DNA of 64,000 bases from Paraburkholderia bonniea (GCF_009455625.1 NZ_QPEQ01000001.1:2480001-2544000), one strand, 5' to 3'; counted from the first letter of the stretch, positions 1-9,461 are shown. Translations and numbers: made by a program. The notes: a model not told the origin generated them from the letters alone.

Positions 1-729
1 GACCTCTCAACTGTGCCGACAACCTGCACATCGCGTGGCGGTCCAAATATTGGCAGCGTGGATGGGATTATCGCTAACGGCGTTGTCGGGATTGGGCACA
101 CCGCACGCGATTCAGCCGTCAATTACTACTATTGCCCGAGCGCAACGTCCTGCACCACTGCCACTGTCGCAGCAACGTCGCAGGTGATGCATCCTGTGAT
201 GGCCTTTGCCACTGACAACAACGGCACCATCATTCGTTTGCCGGCAGTGCCTGCAACAGGGCAAGCCAAGGTAACTGGGGAGCTGGTATTCGGTATTGGC
301 ACACGGACCAACAATGCATTGCCCGCAGCCGCAGCCATCATTCCCGTTGATGCTTACGGCAGATATATGACGACATACAACGGCATTGCCCGGCGTAGCC
401 TGATCGATAGCGGAACCAATACGCTGGTTTTTGTGGATGCAACCATCCCTGTAAAGCCAAACGGTTTTTACGAACCACTCACGCCAGCAACGCTCATCAC
501 CCAGATGGCGGCACAGTCCAGCGGCACGACCGTGCAAAAAGAGGTGAAATTCACCATCGAAAATTCAACAACACTATTCGCCACAGGCAACACAGCGTTT
601 AGCAGTCTTGGGCTCTATTCCAGTGTGGCATCCGCTTGGGGGCTTCCGTTCTTCTTCGGACGAGATGTCTACACCGTGGTAGACACCGCCAAAATTGGCG
701 GACTGGCAGGGCCGTTCGTAGCCTTCTAA
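1..729 (+). CDS. DUF3443 family protein, C-terminal part (5' truncated by window edge)
   Basis: The reading frame is open from base 1, so the gene starts before the window and only its last 242 codons are seen. The sequence is rich in Gly, Ala and Thr, as in secreted or cell-envelope proteins, with the features GANG-like 'IIANGVVGIG' near the left edge and 'SLIDSGTNTLV' in the middle. I recognise these as the DUF3443 family, which is common in Burkholderia and has no firm function. The D-S-G-T motif followed by hydrophobic residues resembles the active-site loop of retropepsin-like aspartic proteases; that link is my inference. The gene is followed at once by a strong intrinsic terminator (763-807), so it ends its transcription unit. 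Signal peptide and lipobox, if any, lie outside the window. Confidence 0.75.
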   Translation, partial: DLSTVPTTCTSRGGPNIGSVDGIIANGVVGIGHTARDSAVNYYYCPSATSCTTATVAATSQVMHPVMAFATDNNGTIIRLPAVPATGQAKVTGELVFGIGTRTNNALPAAAAIIPVDAYGRYMTTYNGIARRSLIDSGTNTLVFVDATIPVKPNGFYEPLTPATLITQMAAQSSGTTVQKEVKFTIENSTTLFATGNTAFSSLGLYSSVASAWGLPFFFGRDVYTVVDTAKIGGLAGPFVAF

Positions 730-762
730 CACTGCCGGGTCATTCCTGGCAGACTTAAACGA

Positions 763-807
763 CAAGAGGGGCGATGCCGGATACGGCACCGCCCCTCTTG
801 TTTTGTT
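763..807 (+). terminator. Intrinsic terminator of the DUF3443 gene
   Basis: A 10-bp perfect stem (763-772 with 791-800) continues inward as a 7-bp stem with one mismatch and a GATA loop, followed by TTTTGTT. It lies 34 bases after the DUF3443 stop and before the convergent waaA end. Confidence 0.85.
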
Positions 808-919
808 CCGCAAAGATAGTGCGCAACGGTATTTCTGTGTACCTCGTGAACCCTGCGCTATTGCGCAACGTCTGCGATCTAGCCGGTGCCCGGTATGGCA
901 TCCACCGCCCAACTAGCGG

Positions 920-2215
920 TTAAGGCAATAACGTGAGCAGCACCTCAACCGTCCGCGCTGTCGCGCCACGGTGCCGGGCAGCAAAAGCGGCGGCGGCGGC
1001 ACCCATTGCCGTGCGTTGCGGCCGGTCGTTGAACAGCGCCTGCAAGCCCCTGGCAAGTTCGCTCCAGTCCTGCACCTGGATCACCGCACCCGCTGCAACG
1101 GCATCGGCCGTCGCCTGGGTGAAATTGAAGACATGTGGCCCGATCAGCACCGGCACCCCCACCGCGCACGCTTCGATCAGATTTTGCCCACCCAGCGGCA
1201 ACAAACTGCCTCCGATGAAGGCGATATCAGCCGCAGCATAGTAGGCCCCCATTTCACCCATCGAATCGCCGAGCAGCACCTCCACCTCATCGGGCAATGG
1301 CGCGATGCCATCCGAACCTGATGCGAGCGCAGCGCTACCCCAGGATGAGCGGCGGGCACAACGCAAACCCTGCTTTTCAATCAGCGCGGCCACCTCGTCA
1401 AAACGTTGCGGATGACGCGGCACCAGAATCAGCAGCGCATGCTCTACCTCAAGTGCCGCAAAGGCCTGCAACACCAGCGCTTCTTCACCTTCACGCGTGC
1501 TGGCCGCCACCCATACCGGACGCGCGCCAAACGCCGCGCGCCACGCACGGCCACGCGCAATCGTCTCCGCTGGCGTGTCCATATCGAACTTCAGATTGCC
1601 TAATACCGTGACCTTGCGTGCGCCCAGCGCCAGCAGCCGCTCCGCATCCGCAGGACTTTGCGCCAGCACCCGGGAAAAACCACCAAACACTTCGCGCGTC
1701 GCCCGGCCAAACATCGACGCGCGGCGATACGAGCGCGCCGACATTCGGGCGTTGGTCAGCACCAGCGGCACATTCATCTGGCGGCATTCGTCGATTAACG
1801 TCGGCCACACTTCGGTCTCCATAATCAGCCCGAGCGCCGGCCGCCAGGCACGCAGAAAACGCCGGACGGTATGTGGCAGGTCATAGGGCAAATAGCAACG
1901 CAGCACGCGCTCACCGTATAACTGCTCGCCCGTTGCACGCCCACCCGGCGTCATGTGTGTCAGCAGCACGCGCGCGTCAGGACGGGCGGCAAGCAGCGCG
2001 TTGATCAGTGGCTCAGCGGCACGCGTCTCACCCACCGACACCGCATGCACCCAGATCAAGGGTGCCGCGTCGTCGGGCCGGCGGCCCGCCGAGCGGCCAA
2101 AACGCTCGCCAATATGTTCGCGGTAGCCACGTTCCTTGCGTGAGCGCAACAGCAAGCGCAACACCGCAAGCGGTGCGATGAGCCACCACAGGGCCCGGTA
2201 TAACGCCCTTAACAT
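920..2215 (-). CDS. waaA: 3-deoxy-D-manno-octulosonic acid (Kdo) transferase WaaA
   Basis: This 431-residue protein is a GT30 enzyme that adds Kdo from CMP-Kdo to the lipid A precursor at the inner face of the cytoplasmic membrane. An N-terminal hydrophobic anchor (about residues 8-24) is followed by 'WVHAVSVGETRAA' (residues 55-67), which contains the conserved catalytic Glu of the family, then a thymidylate-kinase-like 'LLTHMTPGGRATG' stretch and the C-terminal sugar-nucleotide half with 'GGSLLPLGGQNLIEACA'. Length is normal. ATG at 2215. It is the most downstream gene of a leftward LPS-core group with kdoO (gap 55 bp) and waaC. Number of Kdo residues added cannot be read from sequence. Confidence 0.95.
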   Translation of the reverse strand: MLRALYRALWWLIAPLAVLRLLLRSRKERGYREHIGERFGRSAGRRPDDAAPLIWVHAVSVGETRAAEPLINALLAARPDARVLLTHMTPGGRATGEQLYGERVLRCYLPYDLPHTVRRFLRAWRPALGLIMETEVWPTLIDECRQMNVPLVLTNARMSARSYRRASMFGRATREVFGGFSRVLAQSPADAERLLALGARKVTVLGNLKFDMDTPAETIARGRAWRAAFGARPVWVAASTREGEEALVLQAFAALEVEHALLILVPRHPQRFDEVAALIEKQGLRCARRSSWGSAALASGSDGIAPLPDEVEVLLGDSMGEMGAYYAAADIAFIGGSLLPLGGQNLIEACAVGVPVLIGPHVFNFTQATADAVAAGAVIQVQDWSELARGLQALFNDRPQRTAMGAAAAAFAARHRGATARTVEVLLTLLP

Positions 2216-2270
2216 CGCGCCCCCTTCGGCGAAAGAACGCAGCGCGCAGCAGCACCCATGCCCGGCGCGC

Positions 2271-3155
2271 TCACGCTAGCGCGCGGCCTTGCAGCCGTTC
2301 CAGGATACCCAGCGGTGCACATTCCGGCTGCGCCATTGAGCGCACCGGCAGAAAAAACGTCTGCTCCAGCATGAACTGGCCGGACATCACCGCATGCGAG
2401 GTTTGATCCGAAAAACAGACCCACACGCTGCCAGGCGGGAACGGCATGGTCTGCTGCGGTGAGGTTTGCTGATAAGCCAGATCGGCTTTCATCGCATCGT
2501 GCAGCTTCAGCATGAGATGGTCGTAAGCGCTGCGGCGGGATTTGGTGACATGCAGCAACTTCAGCAACCAGGCAGAACCTGGCATCTGAGGCCGGATACG
2601 TGGCAAAAACCGCCGGGCCATATCTTCGAATGGCTCGCCCACGCGCCACACTCGCGGCACGCCATGCGGATTCACATTGGTGAACACCCGCAAGATCCGT
2701 TCGCCGTAATTTGGCCGGGACGGAAACGCATCCACATGCAAACGGCTATCGTCCTTGCGCCAGGAGGTATGGCGCGTTTCGACCTGATGCAGGCGCAGGC
2801 TGGTTGGCGCAACCCGCAGCACGCCGTCATATTCAGGAAACAAACCATCGACCAGCGTGCGCGCACTCGCCTGATAACGCGCGATCAGCGCGCGCACCGC
2901 CGACTGCGTCACTGCATTGCCCAGCACACCATGCAGCGCGCCGCCATTGGGCTCAAGGCTGATGTTCTTGCGTGCCGGGTCCGCCAGCGCTGGATCGAGC
3001 AACGCAGGCTCACCGCCATGAAGCGCAAAAGGCAACTGCGGGAAATACAGCACCTTGCCGCGCTCAACGCCCGCCAGCAAGGTTTCGCGTGGCAACGACA
3101 AACCCCGTCCGCTCCAGTCGGCAGACGTCACTTCGATAATCTGGGATTCATTCAT
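2271..3155 (-). CDS. kdoO: Kdo 3-hydroxylase, Fe(II)/2-oxoglutarate dioxygenase KdoO
   Basis: The 294-residue product matches the Kdo_hydroxy family described in Burkholderia ambifaria and Yersinia pestis, which hydroxylates the outer Kdo of the LPS core to D-glycero-D-talo-oct-2-ulosonic acid (Ko). The iron-binding facial triad is visible as H140-x-D142 in 'RLHVDAFPSRP' and H254 in 'QTSHAVMSGQF'. It sits between waaA and waaC on the same strand, which fits a role in modifying Kdo right after its transfer. Length is full. The substrate assignment rests on family membership and neighbourhood, not on residues that decide substrate. Confidence 0.9.
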   Translation of the reverse strand: MNESQIIEVTSADWSGRGLSLPRETLLAGVERGKVLYFPQLPFALHGGEPALLDPALADPARKNISLEPNGGALHGVLGNAVTQSAVRALIARYQASARTLVDGLFPEYDGVLRVAPTSLRLHQVETRHTSWRKDDSRLHVDAFPSRPNYGERILRVFTNVNPHGVPRVWRVGEPFEDMARRFLPRIRPQMPGSAWLLKLLHVTKSRRSAYDHLMLKLHDAMKADLAYQQTSPQQTMPFPPGSVWVCFSDQTSHAVMSGQFMLEQTFFLPVRSMAQPECAPLGILERLQGRALA

Positions 3156-3234
3156 CGTTTTTATTGAAAAGAAATAACCCGTTGTGCCGCGCCGCCGCCA
3201 TTGCGTCCAGCGCTCAGCGCTGCAACGCTTCGCT

Positions 3235-4254
3235 TCAAACCGGGTCGTGTGATGGGGGGGATAGCAGACCCAAATCCGCTAGTGCGCTCAGCACCTGGGA
3301 CAGCCTTGGCTCACGCCCTGCACCGCCAAGGTTGATGATCTCCGGCGACCAGTAACCTCCGGTGCGCCACGCTGTCTCGAAATTGTACAGCTCGACCGTT
3401 GGTCGTTTGAGCGCGGCAGCAATATGGACAAGGCCGGTATCGACGCCAACCGTCACTGCCGCCCCGTCAATCAGGCCGACCACGGCCGCTAGCGGTAACT
3501 GGGGGGGCACGATGCCGGCCGCACCAAATGCGTTGGCGAGGCGCTCACTGGTGAGCCGCTCAGCCGCACTGCCCCAGGGCAGCACGATCGACATGCCACG
3601 CCGGATCAGGATTGAGCCGAGTTCAAGCCACGCAGCCTCGGGCCACTGCTTGTCCGCGCGTGAGGTTGCATGGACGAACACGACATACGGCACCGGCAGG
3701 TTCAGCCCCTCTGCCGCCAGCGCCTGTGCCGCACGCTGCCGGTTCAGGCCGAAGTCGATTGGGTCAGTGGGCTGGGGCGGTGGTTGATTAAGCGCGGCCG
3801 CCACCAGTTGCCGGGTGCGTTCGACCACATGCGTATGCGGTGCAATCGGCACTCGCCGGTCATAAAAAAAGCGCACAGGCCACTCGAAGCCAGCGCCTTC
3901 GGTCCGGTTCGCCAGGCCCACGAGTTGTCCGCGCGCCATACGCGCCATCCACGCGGTTTTCACCAGACCCTGGCAGTCAATCACCAGATCGTAATTTTCT
4001 GCGGCCAGCGCCCGGCGAAACGCCCGCACCTCGCGCCAGCTGGCGCGCGAGGCAAAGCGCTTGCGCCAGCGCCGCAACGCCACCGGCAGCACCCGGTGAA
4101 CACCATCCACCAGTTGCACCAGGCCCACGAAGCTCTCTTCCACCAGCCAGTCGATCTGTGCCTCGGGATACCAACGACGAATGTCGGCAATCACCGGCAT
4201 GTTGTGCACGACGTCGCCCAGCGACGACACCCGGACGAGGAGAATTTTTTGCAC
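3235..4254 (-). CDS. waaC: Lipopolysaccharide heptosyltransferase I
   Basis: A GT9 enzyme that transfers L-glycero-D-manno-heptose from ADP-heptose to the inner Kdo of the LPS core. The N-terminus 'KILLVRVSSLGDVVHNMP' and C-terminal 'AVTVGVDTGLVHIAAAL' (acceptor and nucleotide-sugar sites, with the D-T-G-L loop) are diagnostic of WaaC/RfaC. I place the start at the GTG at 4254 because family members begin directly with the K-I-L-L-V strand; upstream TTG (4278) and GTG codons would add up to 8 residues. It belongs to the leftward group pgm-waaC-kdoO-waaA. Confidence 0.93.
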   Translation of the reverse strand: MQKILLVRVSSLGDVVHNMPVIADIRRWYPEAQIDWLVEESFVGLVQLVDGVHRVLPVALRRWRKRFASRASWREVRAFRRALAAENYDLVIDCQGLVKTAWMARMARGQLVGLANRTEGAGFEWPVRFFYDRRVPIAPHTHVVERTRQLVAAALNQPPPQPTDPIDFGLNRQRAAQALAAEGLNLPVPYVVFVHATSRADKQWPEAAWLELGSILIRRGMSIVLPWGSAAERLTSERLANAFGAAGIVPPQLPLAAVVGLIDGAAVTVGVDTGLVHIAAALKRPTVELYNFETAWRTGGYWSPEIINLGGAGREPRLSQVLSALADLGLLSPPSHDPV

Positions 4255-4399
4255 GCTCACGGAGATCACGCCGGGCAAACCGGCCCCAAAGATGGATTAA
4301 ACAAACTTGAACAAGCGGCGCGAAAGAGCGCGCCGTCAGAGGTGTCATGCAACAGAACTGCGGCGCGTCACCGTGCTTCACGCGGACACCGCCGCCGCG

Positions 4400-5818
4400 T
4401 TAGAACGGCAATCTGGCGTCCGGTTTTTGCGCGAGAATCGCCCGGCGAAAATCATCTTGAATCCGGGCGAGCGCCGCCTCCGTATCCGCTTCAAAACGCA
4501 TCGCCACCACCGGCGTGGTATTGGACGAACGCGCGAGGCCAAAGCCATCGGGGTATTCGACGCGCAGACCGTCGATGGTCACCACCTGATCGGCAGCGGG
4601 AAAGCTCGCGTGCTGCAGCAGACGTTCGATCAGTTGCACGTTTTCTCCCTCTTCGAGCTTCAGTTGCAGCTCAGGGGTGGAAAGCGAGTTAGGCAAGCCG
4701 TTAAGCAACTGGCTCGGATCGGCTACGCGCGTCAGAATTTCGAGCAGCCGCGCGCCGGTGTAGAGGCCATCGTCAAAGCCATACCAGCGGTCTTTAAAGA
4801 ACACATGGCCGCTCATTTCACCCGCCAGCGGTGCGCCGGTTTCGCGCAGCTTCGCCTTCACCAGCGAATGCCCGGTATTCCACATCAGCGGCACGCCGCC
4901 TTTGGCACGCACCCACGGTGCCAGATTGCGTGTGCATTTCACGTCGTAAATAATTTGCGCGCCAGGATGGCGTGACAGCACGTCTTCGGCAAACAGCATG
5001 AGCTGGCGGTCGGGATAAATCACCTGGCCGTCTTTCGTCACCACGCCAAGACGGTCGCCGTCACCATCGAACGCAAAGCCGATTTCCGCATCCGTCTCGC
5101 GCAGCGCACGCATCACGTCCTGCAGATTCTCGGGATGAGCCGGATCGGGATGGTGATTCGGGAAAGTGCCGTCGATCTCCGTGAAAAGCTCAACCAGCTC
5201 GCAACCAAGCGCCTTGAAAAGACGTGGTGCCAGCCCTCCGGCAACGCCATTGCCGGTATCCACGACCAGCTTCAGCGGCCGCGTCAAACGGATATCGCCA
5301 ACAATCCGCTCAAGGTAGGCGGATGCGACATCGTGCTCGACATAGCTGCCAGCGCCACTACCGCTACCACTAGCGTGACCGCTGGCAAAACGTTGCTCGA
5401 CAATCCGCTGATACAGCGCCTGAATCTGCTCGCCATATATAGCGGCACCGCGCAGCACCATCTTGAAGCCGTTGTAATCAGGGGGGTTATGGCTGCCGGT
5501 CACGACGATGCATGAATCGACCCGGCGCTCGCCAGTGGGCAGCGCCAACGGCACGCTCGCCGCGAAATAGCCCACGGGGGTTGGCACCATGCCCACATCC
5601 ACCACATCCACGCCCACCGAACGCAAGCCCTCCGCCAGTGCCTGAACCAGTTCCGGCCCCGACAGGCGGCCATCACGCGCCACCACCACCGCATCGCCAC
5701 CTTGCGCCCGCACTTCGCTGCCAAACGCCTGGCCAATCGCGCGAGCGGTTGCCACATCGAGTGTCTTGCCGACTACGCCGCGAATGTCATACGCCTTGAA
5801 AATGGACTGGGAGATCAT
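4400..5818 (-). CDS. Phosphomannomutase/phosphoglucomutase (AlgC/ManB type)
   Basis: This 472-residue protein is an alpha-D-phosphohexomutase that interconverts hexose 1- and 6-phosphates through a phosphoserine, supplying Man-1-P and Glc-1-P for nucleotide sugars. Catalytic Ser109 lies in 'TGSHNPP', the Mg-binding loop 'DGDGD' is at 251-255, the sugar-binding 'GEMSGH' at 333-338, and the C-terminal phosphate loop in 'RSSNTTP'. A Gly/Ser-rich stretch at about 148-158 looks like a local low-complexity insertion. The gene opens the leftward core group and is divergent from the glycan operon that begins near 5921, consistent with feeding both pathways. Mannose and glucose specificity cannot be separated by eye. 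Confidence 0.9.
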   Translation of the reverse strand: MISQSIFKAYDIRGVVGKTLDVATARAIGQAFGSEVRAQGGDAVVVARDGRLSGPELVQALAEGLRSVGVDVVDVGMVPTPVGYFAASVPLALPTGERRVDSCIVVTGSHNPPDYNGFKMVLRGAAIYGEQIQALYQRIVEQRFASGHASGSGSGAGSYVEHDVASAYLERIVGDIRLTRPLKLVVDTGNGVAGGLAPRLFKALGCELVELFTEIDGTFPNHHPDPAHPENLQDVMRALRETDAEIGFAFDGDGDRLGVVTKDGQVIYPDRQLMLFAEDVLSRHPGAQIIYDVKCTRNLAPWVRAKGGVPLMWNTGHSLVKAKLRETGAPLAGEMSGHVFFKDRWYGFDDGLYTGARLLEILTRVADPSQLLNGLPNSLSTPELQLKLEEGENVQLIERLLQHASFPAADQVVTIDGLRVEYPDGFGLARSSNTTPVVAMRFEADTEAALARIQDDFRRAILAQKPDARLPF

Positions 5819-5920
5819 GATGTGACTCGCTTCGTACAGTAGAAAAATTTAAATGGCGCACGGCGCGAGAACACGCGCGATGCACATGAGGCGCAGGCTG
5901 GAAGCCTTGCGGTTCCCACC

Positions 5921-5926
5921 TATAAT
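5921..5926 (+). promoter_or_regulatory. Candidate -10 element of the rightward glycan operon
   Basis: A perfect TATAAT stands at 5921-5926, giving a start of transcription near 5933. No good -35 box is seen at 16-18 bp spacing. If used, it excludes the upstream TTG at 5926 as start of the flippase gene. Confidence 0.5.
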
Positions 5927-6087
5927 TGCGCTTCTTCGTTTTTAGCCGCGCCCAGAAAGGCGCCTATTCTAATGCCTCTGCGTGCCCCTCCAATGAAGTC
6001 GCTGCCATGGGCACCGCCCTGCCTGCACGCACTGCACGCACCAAACACACCCTATGCCCCCATCCCCCGGCCAGCGCCAGGCGGCCG

Positions 6088-7350
6088 ATGCTAAGCCTTG
6101 CGCGCCGCAGCGCTCAGCCGGAAGTTGCCCGGGCGCTAGCCAATCTCGTCTGGCTTGGCCTTGAGCGGCTGACCCAGATTGCCGTAGCGATTGCGATCAG
6201 CGGCATGCTGGCGCGCTATTTCGGCCCAGATGTCTTTGGTAAATGGCAGTACGCCAATACGCTGCTGCTGGTGCTGGCCCCCATCACCTGGGTCTGTGGC
6301 GCAGAAATCCTGGTGCCCACCATCGTGCATCGCCCGGCCCCGCTAGGCACGATGCTTGGCAGTGCGTTCGTATTGCGCCTTAGCGTTTCCGCCGCCGCGC
6401 TGCTGCTCACATGGGGTGGCATCGCGGCCGGGCTCACTGATCCGCTGGTGGGCGCGATGCTCGCCGGACTGGCGCTGACGATGGTGTTCCGGGAGCCCTT
6501 CGTCGGCACCATCAATGCCTGGCTGCAAAGCATGACTTACAGCAAGCCGCAGTTGCTGAGCAGCATGGTCACCGCGTTACTCAAGGCGGGGCTGGTCTAT
6601 CTCTGCGTCCGCGCAACACTCGCGCCCGCGCGCTTTGGCTGGCTCTGGGCGTTTGAGGCCGCCGTCATTGGTGCAGTGCTGCTCGCGTACTACATCCGCC
6701 GCCATGGCGGCACGCTCGACTGGCGTATCGACCGCACCCTGGTGCGCCATTTCGCCAGCGCGGGCGGTGTGTTCTGGCTGGGCCTGATCTGCATGTACCT
6801 GTTTCTGAAGCTCGACCGGCTGATGCTCGAGCGCACGATTTCATTTGCCGACCTTGGCCGCTATTCCGCCGCGCAGCAGCTCAACGAGAACTGGATTGCG
6901 CTGGCGCTGATGCTGGCGCAGACGCTCGCGCCAGGGTTTGTCTACCGGGTGCAGGAAGCGGCCCAGCTACGCCGCAATATCTTGCGGCTGACCGTGCTAA
7001 CTGCCGCGTTAATGGCTGCAGGGGCGCTGGTGCTAGACCTGCTCGCGGGGGTCATCATCCGCCTGGTGTTCGGACCGGATTACACCGGTGCAGCTGAAAT
7101 TTTCCGCTGGGCGGTGTGGCTCTCGGTGCCGGCCGGGATTGAGGCCATCGGCAATCTGGCCGTCCTTAAATATCAGGCGAAATTCGTCTTGCTGGCGAAA
7201 TGGCTTCTGGCGTTGCTGATTGCCTTCAGCGTGAACTGGCTGGCGATTCCGCGCTTCGGTGCTTATGGCGCGCTGATCGGGCTCGCTGCGGGCTATATCG
7301 CCGCCGCCAGCGTGAACTTCTTCTACCTTCGTTACCGGGTGCGCCCATGA
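6088..7350 (+). CDS. Wzx-type polysaccharide flippase (MATE/MVF-like, polysaccharide_synt family)
   Basis: This roughly 420-residue, very hydrophobic protein has about a dozen predicted membrane helices. It begins with an amphipathic stretch and then 'LVWLGLERLTQIAVAIAISG', typical of Wzx/RfbX flippases that move undecaprenyl-diphosphate-linked oligosaccharides across the inner membrane. The ATG at 6088 gives the usual family N-terminus; the frame stays open upstream, with alternative ATG at 6007. The stop overlaps the next start (ATGA), so it is co-translated with the GT2 gene. It is the only polysaccharide exporter recognised in the window. The specific substrate cannot be read from sequence. 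Confidence 0.85.
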   Translation: MLSLARRSAQPEVARALANLVWLGLERLTQIAVAIAISGMLARYFGPDVFGKWQYANTLLLVLAPITWVCGAEILVPTIVHRPAPLGTMLGSAFVLRLSVSAAALLLTWGGIAAGLTDPLVGAMLAGLALTMVFREPFVGTINAWLQSMTYSKPQLLSSMVTALLKAGLVYLCVRATLAPARFGWLWAFEAAVIGAVLLAYYIRRHGGTLDWRIDRTLVRHFASAGGVFWLGLICMYLFLKLDRLMLERTISFADLGRYSAAQQLNENWIALALMLAQTLAPGFVYRVQEAAQLRRNILRLTVLTAALMAAGALVLDLLAGVIIRLVFGPDYTGAAEIFRWAVWLSVPAGIEAIGNLAVLKYQAKFVLLAKWLLALLIAFSVNWLAIPRFGAYGALIGLAAGYIAAASVNFFYLRYRVRP

Positions 7351-8255
7351 CCTTTTCTTCTTCCAGCGCGCCTTTGGCGGCAACGGCAACGACCGCGCCT
7401 GGCACGAATCTCACGGTCTCGCTGGATGATGTGGCCGTGCTGATGCCGGTCTTTAACGCCCAGGCGGAGGTTGAACGCACGCTCGCGTCATTTAGCGAAA
7501 CCACGCTGATCCGGGTGCTGCTAGTTGACGATGGCAGCACGCCGCCGCTGGTCGCGCCGGTACTGCCAGGCATGCTGATCGACGTGCTGCGGCTGGCGCA
7601 AAACGGCGGCATCGAACGCGCGTTGCAACGGGGTATCGAGGCCCTCGCGGCAGGCGGCTATCAATACGCGGCGCGCATTGATGCGGGAGATCGGGCGGTG
7701 CCTCAGCGGCTCGCGCAGCAACGCGCTTATCTGCAAGCGCATCCTGACGTCGCGGCACTTGGCATGTGGGCCCAGGTCGTAACGCCAGCCAGTCAGCCGC
7801 TTTTTATGCTGACGCCACCCACTGCCCCCGCGGCGATCCGCCGGATGCGCTTCATGCGCAGCTGCTTCGTCCATCCGTCGATGATGCTGCGCATCGCGGC
7901 CGTGCAGGCCGTGGGCAACTACCGCAACGCCTATCCCGCCGCCGAAGATCTCGATCTGTTCCTGCGTCTGATGGCGCGTTACGACTGCGCCAATCTGGCG
8001 CACACCGGCGTGTACTACGAACTAAACGACGGCGGCATCAGCGCGACCCGGCGCCGCCGCCAGATACGCTCGACGCTGCAACTGCAACTGAGCTACTTCA
8101 ACCCGCTCAATCTTTATGACTGGCTCGGCCTCGTGAAGAATCTGCTGCATCTCGTGACCCCTTATCCGCTGCTGCACCGTATCAAGCGCGTGCTGTTCAC
8201 TTCACGCGCTGCACGCTCTGCCTCACACGCTGCTTCACGCCACACGGAACCTTAA
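7347..8255 (+). CDS. Glycosyltransferase family 2
   Basis: A 302-residue GT-A fold enzyme. The nucleotide-binding strand 'VAVLMPVFNAQAEVERTL' is followed by 'LLVDDGSTPP' (the DDGS motif), then 'ARIDAGDRAVPQRL', where a D-x-x-D arrangement stands at the position of the usual metal-binding DxD. 'AEDLDLFLRLM' supplies the ED catalytic-base motif of the family. The C-terminal part is basic with an amphipathic region, compatible with membrane association. The start is fixed by the ATGA overlap with the flippase stop at 7347-7350. It probably adds one sugar to the lipid-linked oligosaccharide; donor unknown. Confidence 0.88.
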   Translation: MTFSSSSAPLAATATTAPGTNLTVSLDDVAVLMPVFNAQAEVERTLASFSETTLIRVLLVDDGSTPPLVAPVLPGMLIDVLRLAQNGGIERALQRGIEALAAGGYQYAARIDAGDRAVPQRLAQQRAYLQAHPDVAALGMWAQVVTPASQPLFMLTPPTAPAAIRRMRFMRSCFVHPSMMLRIAAVQAVGNYRNAYPAAEDLDLFLRLMARYDCANLAHTGVYYELNDGGISATRRRRQIRSTLQLQLSYFNPLNLYDWLGLVKNLLHLVTPYPLLHRIKRVLFTSRAARSASHAASRHTEP

Positions 8256-8286
8256 TGCCGTCCCTCGCCCGCTTTATGGCCCTTGC

Positions 8287-9447
8287 ATGAGACCTGCCTC
8301 AACCCTTCGCATCAGCCTCGTGTGCAACACCGCATGGGCGATCCATACCTACCGTCACGGCCTGATCCGTACCTTGCTCGCGCAGAAGGTCGAAGTCACC
8401 GTGCTGGCACCGCCCGACCGCACTTTCGCGCTGCTAAGCGCAATGGGTTGCCGCTGCATCGCGCTGCCAGTCGCCTCCAAAGGCACGAATCCGTTCGCTG
8501 ACCTGCGCACGCTTGGCGCGCTGTACCGGCACTATCGCGCGCTCCGGCCAGACCTCGTGTTTCACTACACGATCAAGCCGAACATTTATGGTTCCATCGC
8601 TGCCTGGCTGGCACGCGTGCCATCGGTGGCGGTGACTACCGGGCTCGGTTATGTGTTCATCCAGTCCGGGCGCGCCGCGCAAATCGCGCGCCGCCTGTAT
8701 CGCCTCGCGTTTCGCTTTCCGCGCGAAATCTGGTTTTTGAACCGTGATGACCAGGCCACGTTCCTCGCGCAAAAACTGCTGGCCCATCCGGAACGCGCCC
8801 AGTTGCTGCATGGTGAAGGCGTGGATCTCGAACAGTTCGCCTTCAGTGCCTTGCCACCGTCGTCGGCAACATCAGCGTCGGCTCCGTTCGTATTCGTACT
8901 AATTGGGCGTTTGCTGTGGGACAAGGGCGTCGCAGAATATGTCACCGCCGCGCGTCAGTTGCGCCCGCGTTATCCGCATGTGCGCTTTCAGTTGCTCGGG
9001 CCGGTGGGCGTGGCCAATCCCAGCGCGCTCAGCCGCGCCGACGTCGCAGCATGGGAGCGTGAAGGCTTGATCGAATACCTCGGTGAAGCAGACGATGTGC
9101 GCCCCACCATCGCCGCCGCTAGTTGCGTAGTACTGCCGTCGTACCGCGAAGGCGTGCCACGCACACTGATGGAAGCCGCGGCGATGGGCCGCCCGATCGT
9201 CGCCACCGACGTGCCCGGGTGCCGCGAGGTGGTCGCCGATGGCGTCAATGGCCTGCTGTGCGAAGCACGTAGTGCCGAGAGCCTCGCGGCAGCGCTGACG
9301 CAGATGCTCGAACTGCCTGCCACAGCCCGCCAGCAAATGGCCGAACAGGGCCGGCACAAGGTCACCGCCGAATTTGACGAGCGTGACGTGATCGCGCGCT
9401 ATCTGGCGTTGATCCAGCGCTTGACTCAGGTCTCACTCCAACCATGA
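8287..9447 (+). CDS. Glycosyltransferase family 4 (GT-B)
   Basis: This 386-residue protein has the GT-B layout. The N-terminal acceptor domain contains 'HYTIKPNIYGSIAAWLARV', typical of WbnH/PglA-like enzymes acting on polyprenyl-linked sugars. The C-terminal donor domain has 'FVFVLIGRLLWDKGVAEYV' and the retaining-enzyme signature 'SYREGVPRTLMEAAAMGRPI' (E-x7-E). It lies 31 bp after the GT2 gene and runs into galE. Acceptor and donor are unknown; with galE directly downstream a galactose or GalNAc-type donor is possible. Confidence 0.88.
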   Translation: MRPASTLRISLVCNTAWAIHTYRHGLIRTLLAQKVEVTVLAPPDRTFALLSAMGCRCIALPVASKGTNPFADLRTLGALYRHYRALRPDLVFHYTIKPNIYGSIAAWLARVPSVAVTTGLGYVFIQSGRAAQIARRLYRLAFRFPREIWFLNRDDQATFLAQKLLAHPERAQLLHGEGVDLEQFAFSALPPSSATSASAPFVFVLIGRLLWDKGVAEYVTAARQLRPRYPHVRFQLLGPVGVANPSALSRADVAAWEREGLIEYLGEADDVRPTIAAASCVVLPSYREGVPRTLMEAAAMGRPIVATDVPGCREVVADGVNGLLCEARSAESLAAALTQMLELPATARQQMAEQGRHKVTAEFDERDVIARYLALIQRLTQVSLQP

Positions 9448-9461
9448 AGCAGGAACACAGC

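Noticed and set aside
4316..4335. 7-bp GC hairpin between the mutase and waaC
   Set aside because: No T-tract on either strand, so not listed as a terminator.
3670..4692. 340-codon plus-strand frame across waaC and the mutase
   Set aside because: Spans two real genes on the other strand and the gap between them; no motif.
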